A DNA stretch of 64,000 nucleotides from Nocardioides piscis (GCF_011300215.1 NZ_CP049866.1:2480001-2544000); one strand, 5' to 3'. Counted from the stretch's first letter, positions 21,242-30,634 are shown. The notes: generated by a model from the sequence alone, not told the origin. Numbers and translations: made by a program.

Positions 21242-21245
<4 letters not shown>

Positions 21246-21427
21246 GCGGGGTGCTGCAGGCTGCCCGCACGCTGCGCTGGTATGTCCGGCAGCTCACCGG
21301 CGAGGCCAAGTGGGACGAATACGCCGAGGAGTGCGCGCGGCGCGGGGAGGAGCCGATGTCGCGCCGGGAGTTCGAGCGTCACCGCGACCACGAGCGTGAG
21401 CACGCCCCCGGCGCACGCTGCTGCTGA
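21242..21427 (+). CDS. YbdD/YjiX family small protein
   Basis: A 61-residue protein that starts inside the CstA stop codon (ATGA). It contains LRWYVRQLTGEAKWDEYAEECARRGEEPMSRREFERHR in sequence order as smaller motifs, with WDEYxEHxxRxHPxxPxxxxEF-type spacing, the mark of the YbdD/YjiX (DUF466) family. These proteins are found next to CstA or BtsT and are thought to be needed for pyruvate transport by the neighbouring carrier. It ends in a Cys-Cys pair, which is not general in the family. Translation is coupled to the transporter. Confidence 0.85.
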
Positions 21428-21539
21428 GGGAGAGGACTCCGCCCTGACGTCTATTGGGGAAATGTCCGTCGGATCGACACCGGAGCCCCGAGCAGGTGTA
21501 TCAGGGAGCGACGGGGACCCCACGACCCAAGGAGAAGCA

Positions 21540-21923
21540 ATGCTCACCGACAGCCTGGTCACTGCCAACGTCCCAGCCGCCGACCTGGAGCGGGCCCGCG
21601 GCTTCTACGCCGACGTGCTCGGCCTCACCCCCGCCGAGGAGAACCCGGGTGGCCTCGTCTACACCACCAGTGGCGGCACCACCTTCTTCCTCTACCAGAC
21701 CGAGTACGCCGGTCAGGCGGGGCACACGATCGCACAGTGGCACGTCAAGGACGTCGATGCCGAGGTGGAGGACCTGAAGGCCAAGGGCGTCTCCTTCGAG
21801 CACTACGACATGCCGGGCGTGACGTGGGACGGCGACGTCGCGACGATGGAGGGGATGGGGCGCGCCGCGTGGTTCAAGGACAGCGAGGGCAACATCATGT
21901 GTCTTGACGACGCGAACGCCTGA
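21540..21923 (+). CDS. VOC family (glyoxalase/bleomycin-resistance-like) protein
   Basis: A 127-residue single-unit VOC protein with two beta-alpha-beta-beta-beta modules: LVTANVPAADLERARGFYADVLGL at the start and WHVKDVDAEVEDLKAKGV in the second half, ending FKDSEGNIMCLDD. The metal ligands usual in glyoxalase I are not all evident, so it may be a metal-free binding protein. The ATG at 21540 follows AAGGAGAAGCA, a good ribosome-binding site. It stands alone between YbdD and the UvrA paralogue. Function unknown. Confidence 0.8.
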   Translation: MLTDSLVTANVPAADLERARGFYADVLGLTPAEENPGGLVYTTSGGTTFFLYQTEYAGQAGHTIAQWHVKDVDAEVEDLKAKGVSFEHYDMPGVTWDGDVATMEGMGRAAWFKDSEGNIMCLDDANA

Positions 21924-21937
21924 GCGCCAGCGCAGCG

Positions 21938-24403
21938 TCACGACCCGCCCAGGCGGCGCGCCAGGTATCGCGCCAGGTATTTCGCGGTGACGCCCACGCC
22001 CGCCTGCGCGACGTCGCTCGGGGTGCCGGAGGCGATCACCCGGCCGCCGGCGTCGCCGCCCCCCGGACCGAGATCGACGACCCAGTCGGCCGTGGCGATG
22101 GTGTCGAGGTCGTGCTCGACGAGGACCACGGTGTTGCCGGCGTCCACCAGCCGGTGCAGCTGACGCAGCAGGAGGTCTGTGTCGGACGGGTGCAGGCCCG
22201 AGGTCGGCTCGTCGAGGAGATACAGGCTGTGGCCCCGGTTGGCGCGCTGCAGCTCGGTGGCGAGCTTGATCCGCTGCGCCTCACCGCCGCTGAGCTCGGT
22301 CGCAGGCTGTCCCAGCCGGAGGTAGCCCAGCCCGACCTCCTGCAGCGTCGTCAGGCCACGTGCCGCCGCGGGTGTGTCGCCCAGGAACTCGGCCGCGTCG
22401 TCGACCGACATCGCGAGCACGTCGGCGACCGTGCGGTCGCGGTGGGTCACCTCCAGCGTCTCGGCGTTGTAGCGGGCGCCGTGACAGCTCGGGCACGGCG
22501 CATAGGTGCTGGGGAGGAACACCAGCTCGACCGACACGAAGCCCTCTCCCTGGCAGGTCTCGCACCGTCCCTGGGCCACGTTGAAGGAGAACCGGCCGGC
22601 GCCGTACCCGCGCTCCCTGGCGAGCGGGGTGGCGGCATAGAGCCGTCGAACTGCATCGAACAGGCCGGTGTAGGTCGCCAGGTTGGACCTCGGTGTCCGG
22701 CCGATGGGGCGTTGGTCGACCACGACGAGGCGGTCGAAGGAGTCGATGCCCGAGACGTCGAGCACCTCAACGTCCCCGGTCACGGGGTCGTGCTCGTGCT
22801 CCTCGTCGGCCTCGACCGGGGGCTGGCCCAGGTGGCGGCGGACGACCTCGGCGAGCACCTGCACCACGAGGGTCGACTTGCCGGAGCCGGAGACGCCGGT
22901 CACGGCGGTCAGTGCGCCGAGCGGCACGTCGAGGGTGACCTTCTGGAGGTTGTGGCGCGAGACGCCGCCGAGGTGCAGCCAGTGGGAAGGGGTGCGGGGT
23001 GCGTGCTCGAACTTCGCGACCCGTCCGAAGAGATGGGCGCTGGTGGCCGATTCCGAGACCTCCTCCAGGCCGGCGATCGGGCCGGAATAGAGCACCCGTC
23101 CGCCGCCCTCGCCTGCGGCGGGTCCGATGTCGACGACCCAGTCGGCCCGGCGTACGACGTCCATGTCGTGCTCGACGACGAAGAGCGAGTTGCCGGCCGC
23201 CTTGAGACGGTCGAGGACGTCGAGGAGCGGCTCGGCGTCGGCCGGGTGCAGCCCCGCGGACGGCTCGTCGAGGACGTAGACGACGCCGAAGAGACCCGAG
23301 CGCAGCTGGGTGGCGATCCGCAGGCGTTGCGCCTCGCCCGGCGAGAGGGTCGTGGAGCTGCGGCCCAGTGCCAGGTAGCCGAGACCGAGGCCGAGCAGCA
23401 CCTCGATCCGGGACACGAGGTCGCCGGTGATGCGCCCGGCGACGTCGTCGCTGTCATCAGTGACGGACGGCCGCAGGAGGTCGGCCAGCTCGGTGAACGG
23501 CAGTGCGTTGGCGTCGGCGATCGAGACCCCGGCGAAGGTGACCGCGAGGGCCTGGGCCCTGATGCCGCTGCCCGCGCAGGCCTGGCAGGAGGTGCTACGC
23601 ACGAACTGGAGCATCTTGTCGCGCATCTTCTCGCTCGGTGAGCCGGCGAGCACCTTGCGGACGTGGCGGCGGGCGCTGGTGAAGGTGCCGTGGTAGTCCC
23701 GGCCACCGCCTCCGTCCTTGTCCTGCGGCCGGATCAGCACCGAGGGCTGCTCGTCGGTGAAGAGCAGCCACTGCTGGTCCGAGCGATCGAGCTCGCGCCA
23801 CGGGCGGTCGACGTCGATGCCGAGGTTCTTCACGATGCGTCGCAGGTTGTGCGCCTGCCAGGCGCCGGGCCAGGCGGCGATCGCGCCGTCACGGATGCTG
23901 AGCGAGACGTCGGGGACGAGCAGGTCCTCGGCCACGTCGTGCACGACGCCGAGGCCGTGACATTCCGGGCAGGCGCCCGCGGCGGTGTTGGGCGAGAACG
24001 CCTCGGCGGCGAGGTGGTCGGCACCGGCGGGATATGTGCCGGCCCGCGAATAGAGGATCCTCAGCAGGTTGGACAGCGTGGTGATGGTCCCGACCGTGGA
24101 CCGCGAGCTCGCCGCCCCCCGGCGCTGCTGGAGGGCCACCGCCGGCGGCAGGCCCGAGATCTCCTGCACGTGCGGGGCGCCGACCTGGTGCAGCAGGCGA
24201 CGGGCGTATGGCGCCACGGACTCGAAGTAGCGACGCTGCGCCTCGGCATACAGGGTGCCGAAGGCCAGCGACGACTTCCCCGAGCCGGAGACCCCGGTGA
24301 AGGCGACGATGGCGTCGCGGGGGAGGTCGACGTCGACGTCACGCAGGTTGTGCTCCCGCGCGCCGCGGACCTGGACGAACCCGTCGCGCTGTTCAATCGT
24401 CAT
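21938..24403 (-). CDS. short UvrA paralogue (ABC excinuclease family)
   Basis: An 821-residue UvrA-like ATPase with two ABC modules. The first Walker A is GVSGSGKSS near residue 37, the second GVSGSGKST near 503; signatures are LSPGEAQR and LSGGEAQR, with Walker B motifs [11 protein letters not shown] and [11 protein letters not shown]. Zinc-binding cysteine pairs remain in CPECHG and CQACAGSG and in CETCQGEG / CPSCHG. It is about 130 residues shorter than housekeeping UvrA because the UvrB-binding insertion is missing. Such short forms (UvrA2/DrrC-like) are linked with tolerance to DNA-binding drugs rather than with UvrBC repair. It converges on the VOC gene with a 14-base gap. The start is ATG 24403. 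Confidence 0.88.
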   Translation of the reverse strand: MTIEQRDGFVQVRGAREHNLRDVDVDLPRDAIVAFTGVSGSGKSSLAFGTLYAEAQRRYFESVAPYARRLLHQVGAPHVQEISGLPPAVALQQRRGAASSRSTVGTITTLSNLLRILYSRAGTYPAGADHLAAEAFSPNTAAGACPECHGLGVVHDVAEDLLVPDVSLSIRDGAIAAWPGAWQAHNLRRIVKNLGIDVDRPWRELDRSDQQWLLFTDEQPSVLIRPQDKDGGGGRDYHGTFTSARRHVRKVLAGSPSEKMRDKMLQFVRSTSCQACAGSGIRAQALAVTFAGVSIADANALPFTELADLLRPSVTDDSDDVAGRITGDLVSRIEVLLGLGLGYLALGRSSTTLSPGEAQRLRIATQLRSGLFGVVYVLDEPSAGLHPADAEPLLDVLDRLKAAGNSLFVVEHDMDVVRRADWVVDIGPAAGEGGGRVLYSGPIAGLEEVSESATSAHLFGRVAKFEHAPRTPSHWLHLGGVSRHNLQKVTLDVPLGALTAVTGVSGSGKSTLVVQVLAEVVRRHLGQPPVEADEEHEHDPVTGDVEVLDVSGIDSFDRLVVVDQRPIGRTPRSNLATYTGLFDAVRRLYAATPLARERGYGAGRFSFNVAQGRCETCQGEGFVSVELVFLPSTYAPCPSCHGARYNAETLEVTHRDRTVADVLAMSVDDAAEFLGDTPAAARGLTTLQEVGLGYLRLGQPATELSGGEAQRIKLATELQRANRGHSLYLLDEPTSGLHPSDTDLLLRQLHRLVDAGNTVVLVEHDLDTIATADWVVDLGPGGGDAGGRVIASGTPSDVAQAGVGVTAKYLARYLARRLGGS

Positions 24404-24528
24404 CTGGACTGTCTAGTCGATCGGGACAAAGTTGAGAAATGTCACCGATCGACCCATCCGTCCCGCCCTCCGGCCACGAACCCCTGCAAGACGAGCAGCG
24501 ACTCGTGACATCCACGAAGGGATCGACG

Positions 24529-25191
24529 ATGAAGCTCAACAGGACCAAGACGGCTGTCGGCGGAGCGCTCCTGCTCGCCACTGCGGCTGTGGCCGGCACG
24601 ATGGCCACCGGCTCGGCGGTGAGTGCTGGCAGCTCTGTCAGCGCCGCTGACGCTGTCGAGACCAAGGGTCGCATGACCGCTCTCAACAACTCGAACATCG
24701 CAGGCTCCAGCGAAGCGGTCGTGAACGGCCGTCGGGTGACCCTCGACATCGACGCTCGCAAGGTGCTCAAGGGCATGCCGCACGCGCAGCACATCCACTT
24801 CGGGGCCACGGCCCGCAACGAGTGCCCCTCGGCGTCGGACGACAAGAACAACGACTTCCGCCTCACCACCACCGACGGGGCGCCTGCCTACGGGCCCATC
24901 CGCATCTCGCTGACCACGAAGGGAGACACCAGCGCCAAGAGCGGCCTGGCCGTCACCCGGTTCCCGACTGCGGACAACGGCAAGATCACCTACAACCGTC
25001 AGGTCAAGACGTCGAAGGCAGTGGCCCGGGCGATCGCCCGCGGTGAGGGCGTCTACGTCGTGCACGGTGTCGACTACAACGGCAACGGGAAGTACGACTT
25101 CGAGGGTGCTGGCAAGAGCGAGCTCGACCCGAGCCTGCCGGCCGAGGCCACCGACCCCGCCGCCTGCGCGGTGCTGAAGGTGCAGAACTAG
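24529..25191 (+). CDS. secreted CHRD-like domain protein
   Basis: A 220-residue secreted protein with a signal peptide (AVGGALLLATAAVAGTMATGSAVSA). The mature part resembles the CHRD fold: KGMPHAQHIHFGATARNECPS, with a conserved H-x-x-H-I-H pattern and later GEGVYVVHGVDYNGNGKYDF. Two Cys residues (CPS near 102 and CAV at the end) may form a disulfide. CHRD proteins are beta-rich and extracellular; some occur with copper or cell-envelope functions, but none is assigned here. The ATG at 24529 follows GAAGGGATCGACG. A hairpin terminator is present at 25257. Confidence 0.72.
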   Translation: MKLNRTKTAVGGALLLATAAVAGTMATGSAVSAGSSVSAADAVETKGRMTALNNSNIAGSSEAVVNGRRVTLDIDARKVLKGMPHAQHIHFGATARNECPSASDDKNNDFRLTTTDGAPAYGPIRISLTTKGDTSAKSGLAVTRFPTADNGKITYNRQVKTSKAVARAIARGEGVYVVHGVDYNGNGKYDFEGAGKSELDPSLPAEATDPAACAVLKVQN

Positions 25192-25256
25192 GTCCCACGA
25201 CCCGGTGTAGCGGCGGCACCTCGCTGCTTCCCAAACCTGGGCCGAGCATGGGCCGG

Positions 25257-25283
25257 TCCGGACTGCGACTGACGCAGTCCGGA
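25257..25283 (+). terminator. hairpin terminator after the CHRD-like gene
   Basis: TCCGGACTGCG (25257-25267), loop ACTGA, and CGCAGTCCGGA (25273-25283) form an 11-bp perfect stem, 63 bases after the CHRD stop. A short CTCTT tract follows. As the GNAT gene converges from the other side, ending at 25297, it may serve both strands. Confidence 0.65.
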
Positions 25284-25296
25284 TCGGCTCTTGGCG

Positions 25297-25857
25297 TCAC
25301 GTGGGGAGGTCGACCCCGTGTGGGTGCCGAGCGTCGACCGCCGGCAGCCTGACCACCACCTGCGTGGTCCCTGACTCGGCGGCGCCGACCTTCACCTCAC
25401 CGAGGCGACGCAGCATCGCGAGCGAGGCGTGGTTGTCGGCCCTGACTACCGTGACGATCCGCTCCACGCCCGGAGGGCGGTGCTCGACGAGGACGGAGAG
25501 CAGGGCCGTGGCCACGCCTCGCCCCTGCCAGGCGTCCACGACGGTCACCGCCACGTCCGCGGCGGTCGGATCGTCGGGATAGCGGATGATCCGGGCGAGG
25601 CCCAACGGCAGCTCGGTGCCGTCCTCGGTGGTCGCCAGCATCACCAGCGCCACGTGGTCGAGTCCGTCGACGTCGTCGACGAGGTGGTCGAGCATCGTCT
25701 CGGTGAGTGCCGGGACTCCGGCCAGGAACCGGTCGAACCGGGTCCGGGCCGACAGGTGCTCGTACTCGTTCTGGAGGGCCTCGCGGTTGGCCGGCAGCAG
25801 GGGGACGACCACGGCCTCGGTGCCGTCGCGCAGCGCAACCGGCACCAGGTCGTCCAT
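25297..25857 (-). CDS. GNAT family N-acetyltransferase
   Basis: A 186-residue acetyltransferase. Key parts are LPLGLARIIRYP (strand beta 4), then AVTVVDAWQGRGVATALLSVLV, the acetyl-CoA-binding V-x-x-x-x-Q/R-x-x-G-x-G/A motif, and ADNHASLAMLRRLGEV, the N-x-x-S/A-x-x-L-x-x-x-G segment near the end. It transfers an acetyl group to an amine of unknown identity. It is co-directional with catC, whose stop lies 8 bases upstream of this ATG, so it may be transcribed with the catechol operon, though the family gives no reason to think it acts on catechol products. Confidence 0.85.
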   Translation of the reverse strand: MDDLVPVALRDGTEAVVVPLLPANREALQNEYEHLSARTRFDRFLAGVPALTETMLDHLVDDVDGLDHVALVMLATTEDGTELPLGLARIIRYPDDPTAADVAVTVVDAWQGRGVATALLSVLVEHRPPGVERIVTVVRADNHASLAMLRRLGEVKVGAAESGTTQVVVRLPAVDARHPHGVDLPT

Positions 25858-25864
25858 GAGCTGC

Positions 25865-26146
25865 TCAGCCCTCGATGGCGCTGGGGTGCTTGGCCAGCGG
25901 AGTGACCGAGATTTCCATGTAGGGGAACAGTGGCAGCCCGGACAGGAGCTCGTGAAGCGCGTCGTTCGACTCCACGTCGAAGATCGACACGTTGGCATAC
26001 TCACCCACGACCCGCCACAGGTGCGGCCAGCGACCGGATCGCTGCACCTCCTGGGCAAAGGCCTTCTCGCGGGCGACCAGGTCGGCCTTGACCCCCGCGT
26101 CCATGTCCTGGGGGATCCGGACGTCCATCCGCACGTGGTAGAGCAC
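25865..26146 (-). CDS. catC: muconolactone Delta-isomerase
   Basis: A 93-residue protein matching muconolactone isomerase in length and sequence: it opens MLYHVRMDVRIP, contains REKAFAQEVQRSGRWPHLWRVVGEYANVSIFDVES as a family block, and ends in FPYMEISVTPLAKHPSA. It converts muconolactone to 3-oxoadipate enol-lactone, the third step of catechol ortho-cleavage. It sits 4 bases downstream of catA in the order catR-catB-catA-catC, all on the minus strand. Residues needed in the family, such as the H-L-W-R segment near 43, are kept. Confidence 0.95.
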   Translation of the reverse strand: MLYHVRMDVRIPQDMDAGVKADLVAREKAFAQEVQRSGRWPHLWRVVGEYANVSIFDVESNDALHELLSGLPLFPYMEISVTPLAKHPSAIEG

Positions 26147-26150
26147 CGGG

Positions 26151-27014
26151 TCAGCCTTTCATGGGGTCGAGCACGAAGTCATAGGCGACGCTCGCTGTGC
26201 CGTGGGCCTGCGTCTGCGGGTCGAGGATCAGCTCGGGCTTGACGGCCGAGGCGATGTCGTCGTCGTTGTGCTCGTCGCCGGGGAAGTAGAGCTGGGCGGT
26301 GAGCAGCTCGTGGCCGGGCGCGGAGACCTTGACGTGCAGGTGGGCCGGGCGCCAGGCGTGCCAGCCCGCTGCGGCGATCAGCTTGCCGCAGGAGCCGTTG
26401 GTGGGGATCTGGTAGGGCGCGGGCTGCACGGTGTGGATCTCGAACGCGCCGTCGTCGCCGGTGGTGAAGGTGCCGCGCAGGTTCCACTCAGGGATGCCGG
26501 GCGCGAACTGGGAGTAGAAGCCGTCGGAGTCGGCGTGCCACAGCTCGACCTTCGCGCCGCCCAGGGCGGAGCCGTCGGTCGAGGTGACCCGACCGGTCCA
26601 GGTCAACGGGGTGCCGCCCTCGCCCTCGCGCATCGGGATGGTCCCGGTGGCGCCCTGCTCGGGTGCGTCGGGGACGTAGTAGGGGCCTTCGATCGAGCCC
26701 TTGTTGCCCTCGCGGTGCTCGGTGTTGACCTCCTCGACGACGTGCTCGAGCCAGACGTCGAGGAACAGCGGCCACTCGCCGTCCTCGCCGACGTCGATCA
26801 TCCAGGCCTTGAGCGCGTTGAACTCGTCATAGGTGACCTTGTGCTTGCGGACGACTGCGTGGACGGCGTCCAGGACCTCGCGGGCGAGGGTGTCGACCCG
26901 CTCGGCGGGGACGTCCCTGACCGCGTCGTAGGGCGACTTGTCGGTGTGGAAGCGCTCGGTGGCGCTGGCTCCTGAGGCTGCGGCGGTGGCTGCCTCGTGG
27001 GCGGTGGTGCTCAT
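26151..27014 (-). CDS. catA: catechol 1,2-dioxygenase
   Basis: A 287-residue intradiol dioxygenase. The non-haem Fe(III) ligands are visible: Tyr in GPYYVPDAP (about residue 112), Tyr in PYQIPTNG (about 200), and two His in GWHAWRPAHLHVKV (about 218-226). The N-terminal helical linker typical of catechol dioxygenases precedes them, and its absence in protocatechuate 3,4-dioxygenase argues against that alternative. It cleaves catechol to cis,cis-muconate. The start ATG 27014 gives MSTTAHEAATA; GCTAGGAGCACCGCC precedes it. It lies 47 bases after catB and 4 bases before catC. Confidence 0.95.
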   Translation of the reverse strand: MSTTAHEAATAAASGASATERFHTDKSPYDAVRDVPAERVDTLAREVLDAVHAVVRKHKVTYDEFNALKAWMIDVGEDGEWPLFLDVWLEHVVEEVNTEHREGNKGSIEGPYYVPDAPEQGATGTIPMREGEGGTPLTWTGRVTSTDGSALGGAKVELWHADSDGFYSQFAPGIPEWNLRGTFTTGDDGAFEIHTVQPAPYQIPTNGSCGKLIAAAGWHAWRPAHLHVKVSAPGHELLTAQLYFPGDEHNDDDIASAVKPELILDPQTQAHGTASVAYDFVLDPMKG

Positions 27015-27061
27015 GGCGGTGCTCCTAGCGGTGAGGTGGTGTGAGGTTCTGGTGGGGTGAC

Positions 27062-28162
27062 TCAGTCCTGGCGGAAGCGGGCGAGCTTGTCGGGGTCGAT
27101 GACGGCGCCCAGACCGGGGCCGGACCTCACCACGAGCTCGCCGCCACGGATCTCCAGCGGCTCGGCGAGCAGGTCGTCGGTCATGTCGAGGAAGTTGGAG
27201 AGCTCTCCGGCACGTCGCGAGGTCAGCTCGAAGGCGGAGCCGAAGGCGACCGAGCACAAGGAGCCGAGCTGGCCGTCGATCTGGTTGCCCATCACGACCT
27301 CGACGCCCAGCCCCTCGGCGAGGTGGTGCACCCGGCGGCTCGTGGTGAAACCGGTGCGGGCGGTCTTGATGCTGATCGCGTTGGCCGATCCGCCGAGCAC
27401 CTCCCGGGTCACCTCGGCCGGCGTGACTGCCGACTCGTCGGCGACGAACGGGACGTCGACCTGTTGCACGAGCCACCGGCGGCCGATCAGGTCGTCGGCC
27501 GGGCACAGCTCCTCGGCGAGCGTGAGGTCGAGGTCGGCCATCTCGCGCATGGCCCGCGCGGACTCCGAGGGGGACCAGCCACGGTTGCCGTCGACATAGA
27601 GCTCGACCTCGTCACCGAAACGCTCCCGCAGCGCACGCACGACGGCCGTGTCGAGGGTGAAGGGGCGCCGACCGACCTTCACCTTGAACGTGGTGATGCC
27701 GTGGAGGTCGCGCATCCGCTCGGCCTCGGCGACCATCGCTGCGGGCTCGTCGAAGCCGAGCATGTGGGAGACGCGCATCCGGTCGGTGTAGCCGCCGAGC
27801 AGCTCGGTGACGCCATAGCCCAGGGACTGGCCGAGCGCGTCCCAGATCGCCATGTCGAGGGCGGACTTGGCGGTCGGGTTGCCCACGGTCCGGCCGAGTC
27901 GCCCGTGGATCTGCTCCCGCTCCATCAGGTCCAGCCCGATCAGCTGGGGGGCGAAGATGCCGTCGATGACGGCCACGATGCCGACCTGTGTCTCGCCATA
28001 GGTGAAGGGACGCGGGGGCGCCTCGGCGACCCCGACGACGCCGTCGTCGGTGGTGACGCGCACCAGCACGTGCTCGGCCACGTGCACCTCGCCGCTCGCG
28101 AACTTCAGCGGCTTGGCATAGGGGATGGCGAAGGGGATCGCCTCGACCTGGGTGATCTTCAT
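27062..28162 (-). CDS. catB: muconate cycloisomerase
   Basis: A 366-residue enolase-superfamily enzyme converting cis,cis-muconate to muconolactone. The N-terminal capping domain starts MKITQVEAIPFAIPY. The barrel carries the catalytic K-x-K in FKVKVGRR (about residue 159), the metal ligands Asp in VDGNRGW, Glu in LAEELCP and Asp in VADESA, and the opposite Lys in SIKTARTG (about 260). Its ATG overlaps the stop of the upstream LysR gene (ATGA), so regulator and enzyme are on one transcript. The gene context with catA and catC makes muconate, not chloromuconate or mandelate, the likely substrate. Confidence 0.93.
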   Translation of the reverse strand: MKITQVEAIPFAIPYAKPLKFASGEVHVAEHVLVRVTTDDGVVGVAEAPPRPFTYGETQVGIVAVIDGIFAPQLIGLDLMEREQIHGRLGRTVGNPTAKSALDMAIWDALGQSLGYGVTELLGGYTDRMRVSHMLGFDEPAAMVAEAERMRDLHGITTFKVKVGRRPFTLDTAVVRALRERFGDEVELYVDGNRGWSPSESARAMREMADLDLTLAEELCPADDLIGRRWLVQQVDVPFVADESAVTPAEVTREVLGGSANAISIKTARTGFTTSRRVHHLAEGLGVEVVMGNQIDGQLGSLCSVAFGSAFELTSRRAGELSNFLDMTDDLLAEPLEIRGGELVVRSGPGLGAVIDPDKLARFRQD

Positions 28163-29052
28163 CGGCTGATCCCTTCGACGGGGGTGGGCACCAGGGCGTC
28201 GACGACGGCGAGGACGGCCGGGTTGGTCTCCCCGGTGCGCCAGGCGATGGCGAGCTCGACGGTCGCGGCGTCGGCGACGTCGCGGAAGACGACGCCCACG
28301 AGCGGGGCGGCCCGCACCGAGGCCGGGACGAGCGCGACCCCGAGGTCGGCGGCGACGAGGGGCAGCAGCACGGAGACACCGGCCGCCTCGTGCTCGCGGT
28401 GGGGCACGAAGCCGGCGGCACGGCAGCTGCGCTGGACCGCGTCGTTGACGGCTGAGTGGGTGCCCGCGAACAGCACGAACGGCTCCGAGCGCAGGTCGGC
28501 CATCGTGATGACCGGCTGGGTGGCGAGCTCGTGGTCGGCCGCGACCGCCAGCACCAGGGGCTCGGACTCGATGACGCGCAGCTCCAGGCCCTCGCCGGTC
28601 ATCGGGGGCCGCAGCACGCCCACGTCGAGACGCCCGTCGTGCAAGCCGTCGACCTGGGCGGGCGTGAGCAGGTCGGCATGGATCTCGAGGGCCATCCCGG
28701 GCAGCTCCCGCTTGACGATGCGAGCCATCCGGGGGAGCTGGGTGTGGGCGGCGCTGCCGGTGAAGGCGATCCGGACCAGCCCCTGGCGACCCTCGGCAAT
28801 GCGGCGCACGCCGCGCACGCTGTCCTCCACGGCGGCAAGGATGCGCGCGACCTCGACCTGCAGGAACTCCCCGGCCGTGGTCAGCCGCACGTGGCGGGTC
28901 GTGCGCACGAACAGCGGGGTGCCGAGCTCGGCCTCGAGCTGGCGGATCGACTGCGAGAGGGCGGGCTGGGCCATGTGCAGGCGCTCTGCAGCACGGCCGA
29001 AGTGGCGGGTGTCCGCCACTTCGGCGAAGTAGCGCAGGTGCCTGAGCTCCAC
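28159..29052 (-). CDS. catR: LysR family regulator of the cat operon (CatR/CatM-like)
   Basis: A 297-residue LysR protein beginning MELRHLRYFAEVADTRHFG, with HTH AAERLHMAQPALSQSIRQLE and wing LFVRTTRHVRLTTAG, as in CatM/BenM. It is the first gene of a minus-strand unit catR-catB-catA-catC, and its stop overlaps the catB start. In most proteobacteria the regulator is divergent from catB, so this leading position is notable. It probably activates the operon in response to muconate, but the muconate-contacting residues cannot be assigned here. The promoter must lie in 29053-29193, which also holds the palindrome at 29149. Confidence 0.85.
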   Translation of the reverse strand: MELRHLRYFAEVADTRHFGRAAERLHMAQPALSQSIRQLEAELGTPLFVRTTRHVRLTTAGEFLQVEVARILAAVEDSVRGVRRIAEGRQGLVRIAFTGSAAHTQLPRMARIVKRELPGMALEIHADLLTPAQVDGLHDGRLDVGVLRPPMTGEGLELRVIESEPLVLAVAADHELATQPVITMADLRSEPFVLFAGTHSAVNDAVQRSCRAAGFVPHREHEAAGVSVLLPLVAADLGVALVPASVRAAPLVGVVFRDVADAATVELAIAWRTGETNPAVLAVVDALVPTPVEGISR

Positions 29053-29148
29053 GGATCTTCCTCTTCTTCCAGATGGTGACGCCGCTCACGTCCGCGGCGA
29101 TCGGTTCACGGTACGTCCGGGTATTGGGTCGGCACAAAGACCTGTTCG

Positions 29149-29183
29149 ACGGCCATTGATCGATCGCATCGATCAATGGCCGT
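29149..29183. terminator. 16-bp perfect inverted repeat, terminator or operator
   Basis: ACGGCCATTGATCGAT (29149-29164), loop CGC, and its exact complement (29168-29183) form a long stem. It begins 11 bases past the stop of the minus-strand transporter, as expected for its terminator, but it also lies about 100-130 bp upstream of catR, where a LysR-type operator would be expected. There is no clear T-tract. The AT-rich core is unusual for this sequence. Confidence 0.5.
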
Positions 29184-29193
29184 CCAGGTGGGC

Positions 29194-30540
29194 TCACTCC
29201 CGGTGGGAGTCCGTGAGCCCGGTCCGGTAGGTCTCCGGCGCGAAGAACGCGGACACGAAGGTGATGCTCGCCAGCACCACGACATAGATGCCGACCGGCC
29301 AGGACGCGCCGCCGCTGGCAGCGGCAAGGCTGACCGCGATGAGCGGAGCGAAGCCGCCGAAGAGGATCGCGGCGAACTCGCGGCTGACGGCCGCACCGCT
29401 GTAGCGGCTTGCGGTGCTGAAGAGCTCGGAGAGGACCACTCCCTGGACCCCGAACATGATGCCGACGCTGCCGCCCTGGGCGAGCGCGAGGGCGAGCATC
29501 GCCAGCAACGGCTGCCCGGAGTCGACGAGCCAGAAGAACGGGAAGGCGAACGCTGCGGCATACACCGCACCGACCAGGAGCACCGGGCGCCGACCGAAGC
29601 GGTCGGAGGCGATGCCGGCGAGCGGGGCGGTGATCATCACGACGACGCCGGCGATCAGCAGGCCGGTCGTGCCGGTGACGCGGTCGTAGCCCGCATCGGC
29701 CATGTAGGAGAGGGCGAAGACCTGGTAGAGGTGGCTGAACGAGAGCGGCGCCGCGACCAGGCCCATCACCAGCAGCATGCTGCGCCACTGGGTGCGGACC
29801 AGGGTCAGGAGCGGGGCCTTCGCCGGGGCGGCCTCTTCGGTGACCTGCTCGAAGGCGGGGGTCTCCTCGAGGCGCAGCCGGATCCAGAGGCCCAGGAAGA
29901 TCAGCAGCATGCTGGCCAGGAACGGCAGCCGCCAGCCCCACGAGGCGAACTGCGCGTCGGTCGTCACCGAGGTGGTGAGCAACAGGGCACCCGATGACAG
30001 CACGAGACCCAGGTAGACCCCGGCGGCCGAGAACGAGCCGAACAGCCCGCGTCGTCCTGGCGGTGCGTATTCCACGGCATAGACCGAGGCGCCGCTGTAT
30101 TCCGCGCCCGAGCCCATGCCCTGGAGCAGTCGCAGCACGACCAGCAGGATCGGGGCCGCGATGCCGATCGTCGCGTATGACGGGATCAGTGCCATCGCGG
30201 TGGTCGAGAGGCCCATCAGCATCAGCGTGGCGATGAGGGCTGGCCGACGGCCGTGCTTGTCACCGATGTGGCCGAAGACCATGGCACCGATCGGCCGGGC
30301 GACGAAGCCGACGCCGAAGGTGGCAAGCGACAGCAGCAGCGAGGTCGACTCGGAGGCGTGGGGGAAGAACACCTGACCGAAGACCAGGGCGGCCGCGGCG
30401 CCGTACAAGAAGTAGTCGTACCACTCCAGGGCGGAGCCGAGGAGGACGGCACTGCAGACGCGCCTGAGGGTGCCGCGGTCCGCGACGGGTGCCTGGTCGT
30501 TGCCCGGCGGGGGTGCCGAGGTCTGGATGGTCTGGGTCAT
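29194..30540 (-). CDS. MFS transporter, metabolite:H+ symporter (MHS) type
   Basis: A 448-residue major facilitator with twelve predicted helices. It has the MHS-family start SALEWYDYFLYGAAAALVFG and FARPIGAMVFGHIGDKHGRR-type loop 2-3 motif (here FVARPIGAMVFGHIG), with a second copy ASDRFGRRPVLL in loop 8-9. LLQGMGSGAEYSGASV in helix 5 is also typical. MHS members import benzoate-like, shikimate, proline or dicarboxylate substrates; lying between the cat and pca gene sets, an aromatic acid or a dicarboxylic intermediate is the most likely cargo, though this is inference. It follows the NTF2-like gene by 94 bases on the same strand. The ATG at 30540 follows CGGAGGCTCCCC. Confidence 0.85.
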   Translation of the reverse strand: MTQTIQTSAPPPGNDQAPVADRGTLRRVCSAVLLGSALEWYDYFLYGAAAALVFGQVFFPHASESTSLLLSLATFGVGFVARPIGAMVFGHIGDKHGRRPALIATLMLMGLSTTAMALIPSYATIGIAAPILLVVLRLLQGMGSGAEYSGASVYAVEYAPPGRRGLFGSFSAAGVYLGLVLSSGALLLTTSVTTDAQFASWGWRLPFLASMLLIFLGLWIRLRLEETPAFEQVTEEAAPAKAPLLTLVRTQWRSMLLVMGLVAAPLSFSHLYQVFALSYMADAGYDRVTGTTGLLIAGVVVMITAPLAGIASDRFGRRPVLLVGAVYAAAFAFPFFWLVDSGQPLLAMLALALAQGGSVGIMFGVQGVVLSELFSTASRYSGAAVSREFAAILFGGFAPLIAVSLAAASGGASWPVGIYVVVLASITFVSAFFAPETYRTGLTDSHRE

Positions 30541-30634
30541 GGGGAGCCTCCGGAGGTGGGTGTGGCGAACGGGTGGTGCGGGCAGGGAGCAGCACGACGG
30601 CACGCACGCGTGCCGTCGGTCGGAACGGGCGGGA

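Noticed and set aside
29190..29220. ACTCCCGGTGGGAGT with flanking GGGCTCAC/GTGAGCCC, resembling the IclR palindrome
   Set aside because: It is within the transporter C-terminal codons, lacks the GACC centre and right half of the 15-bp motif, and is far from the steroid cluster; it is more likely part of a 3'-end hairpin.
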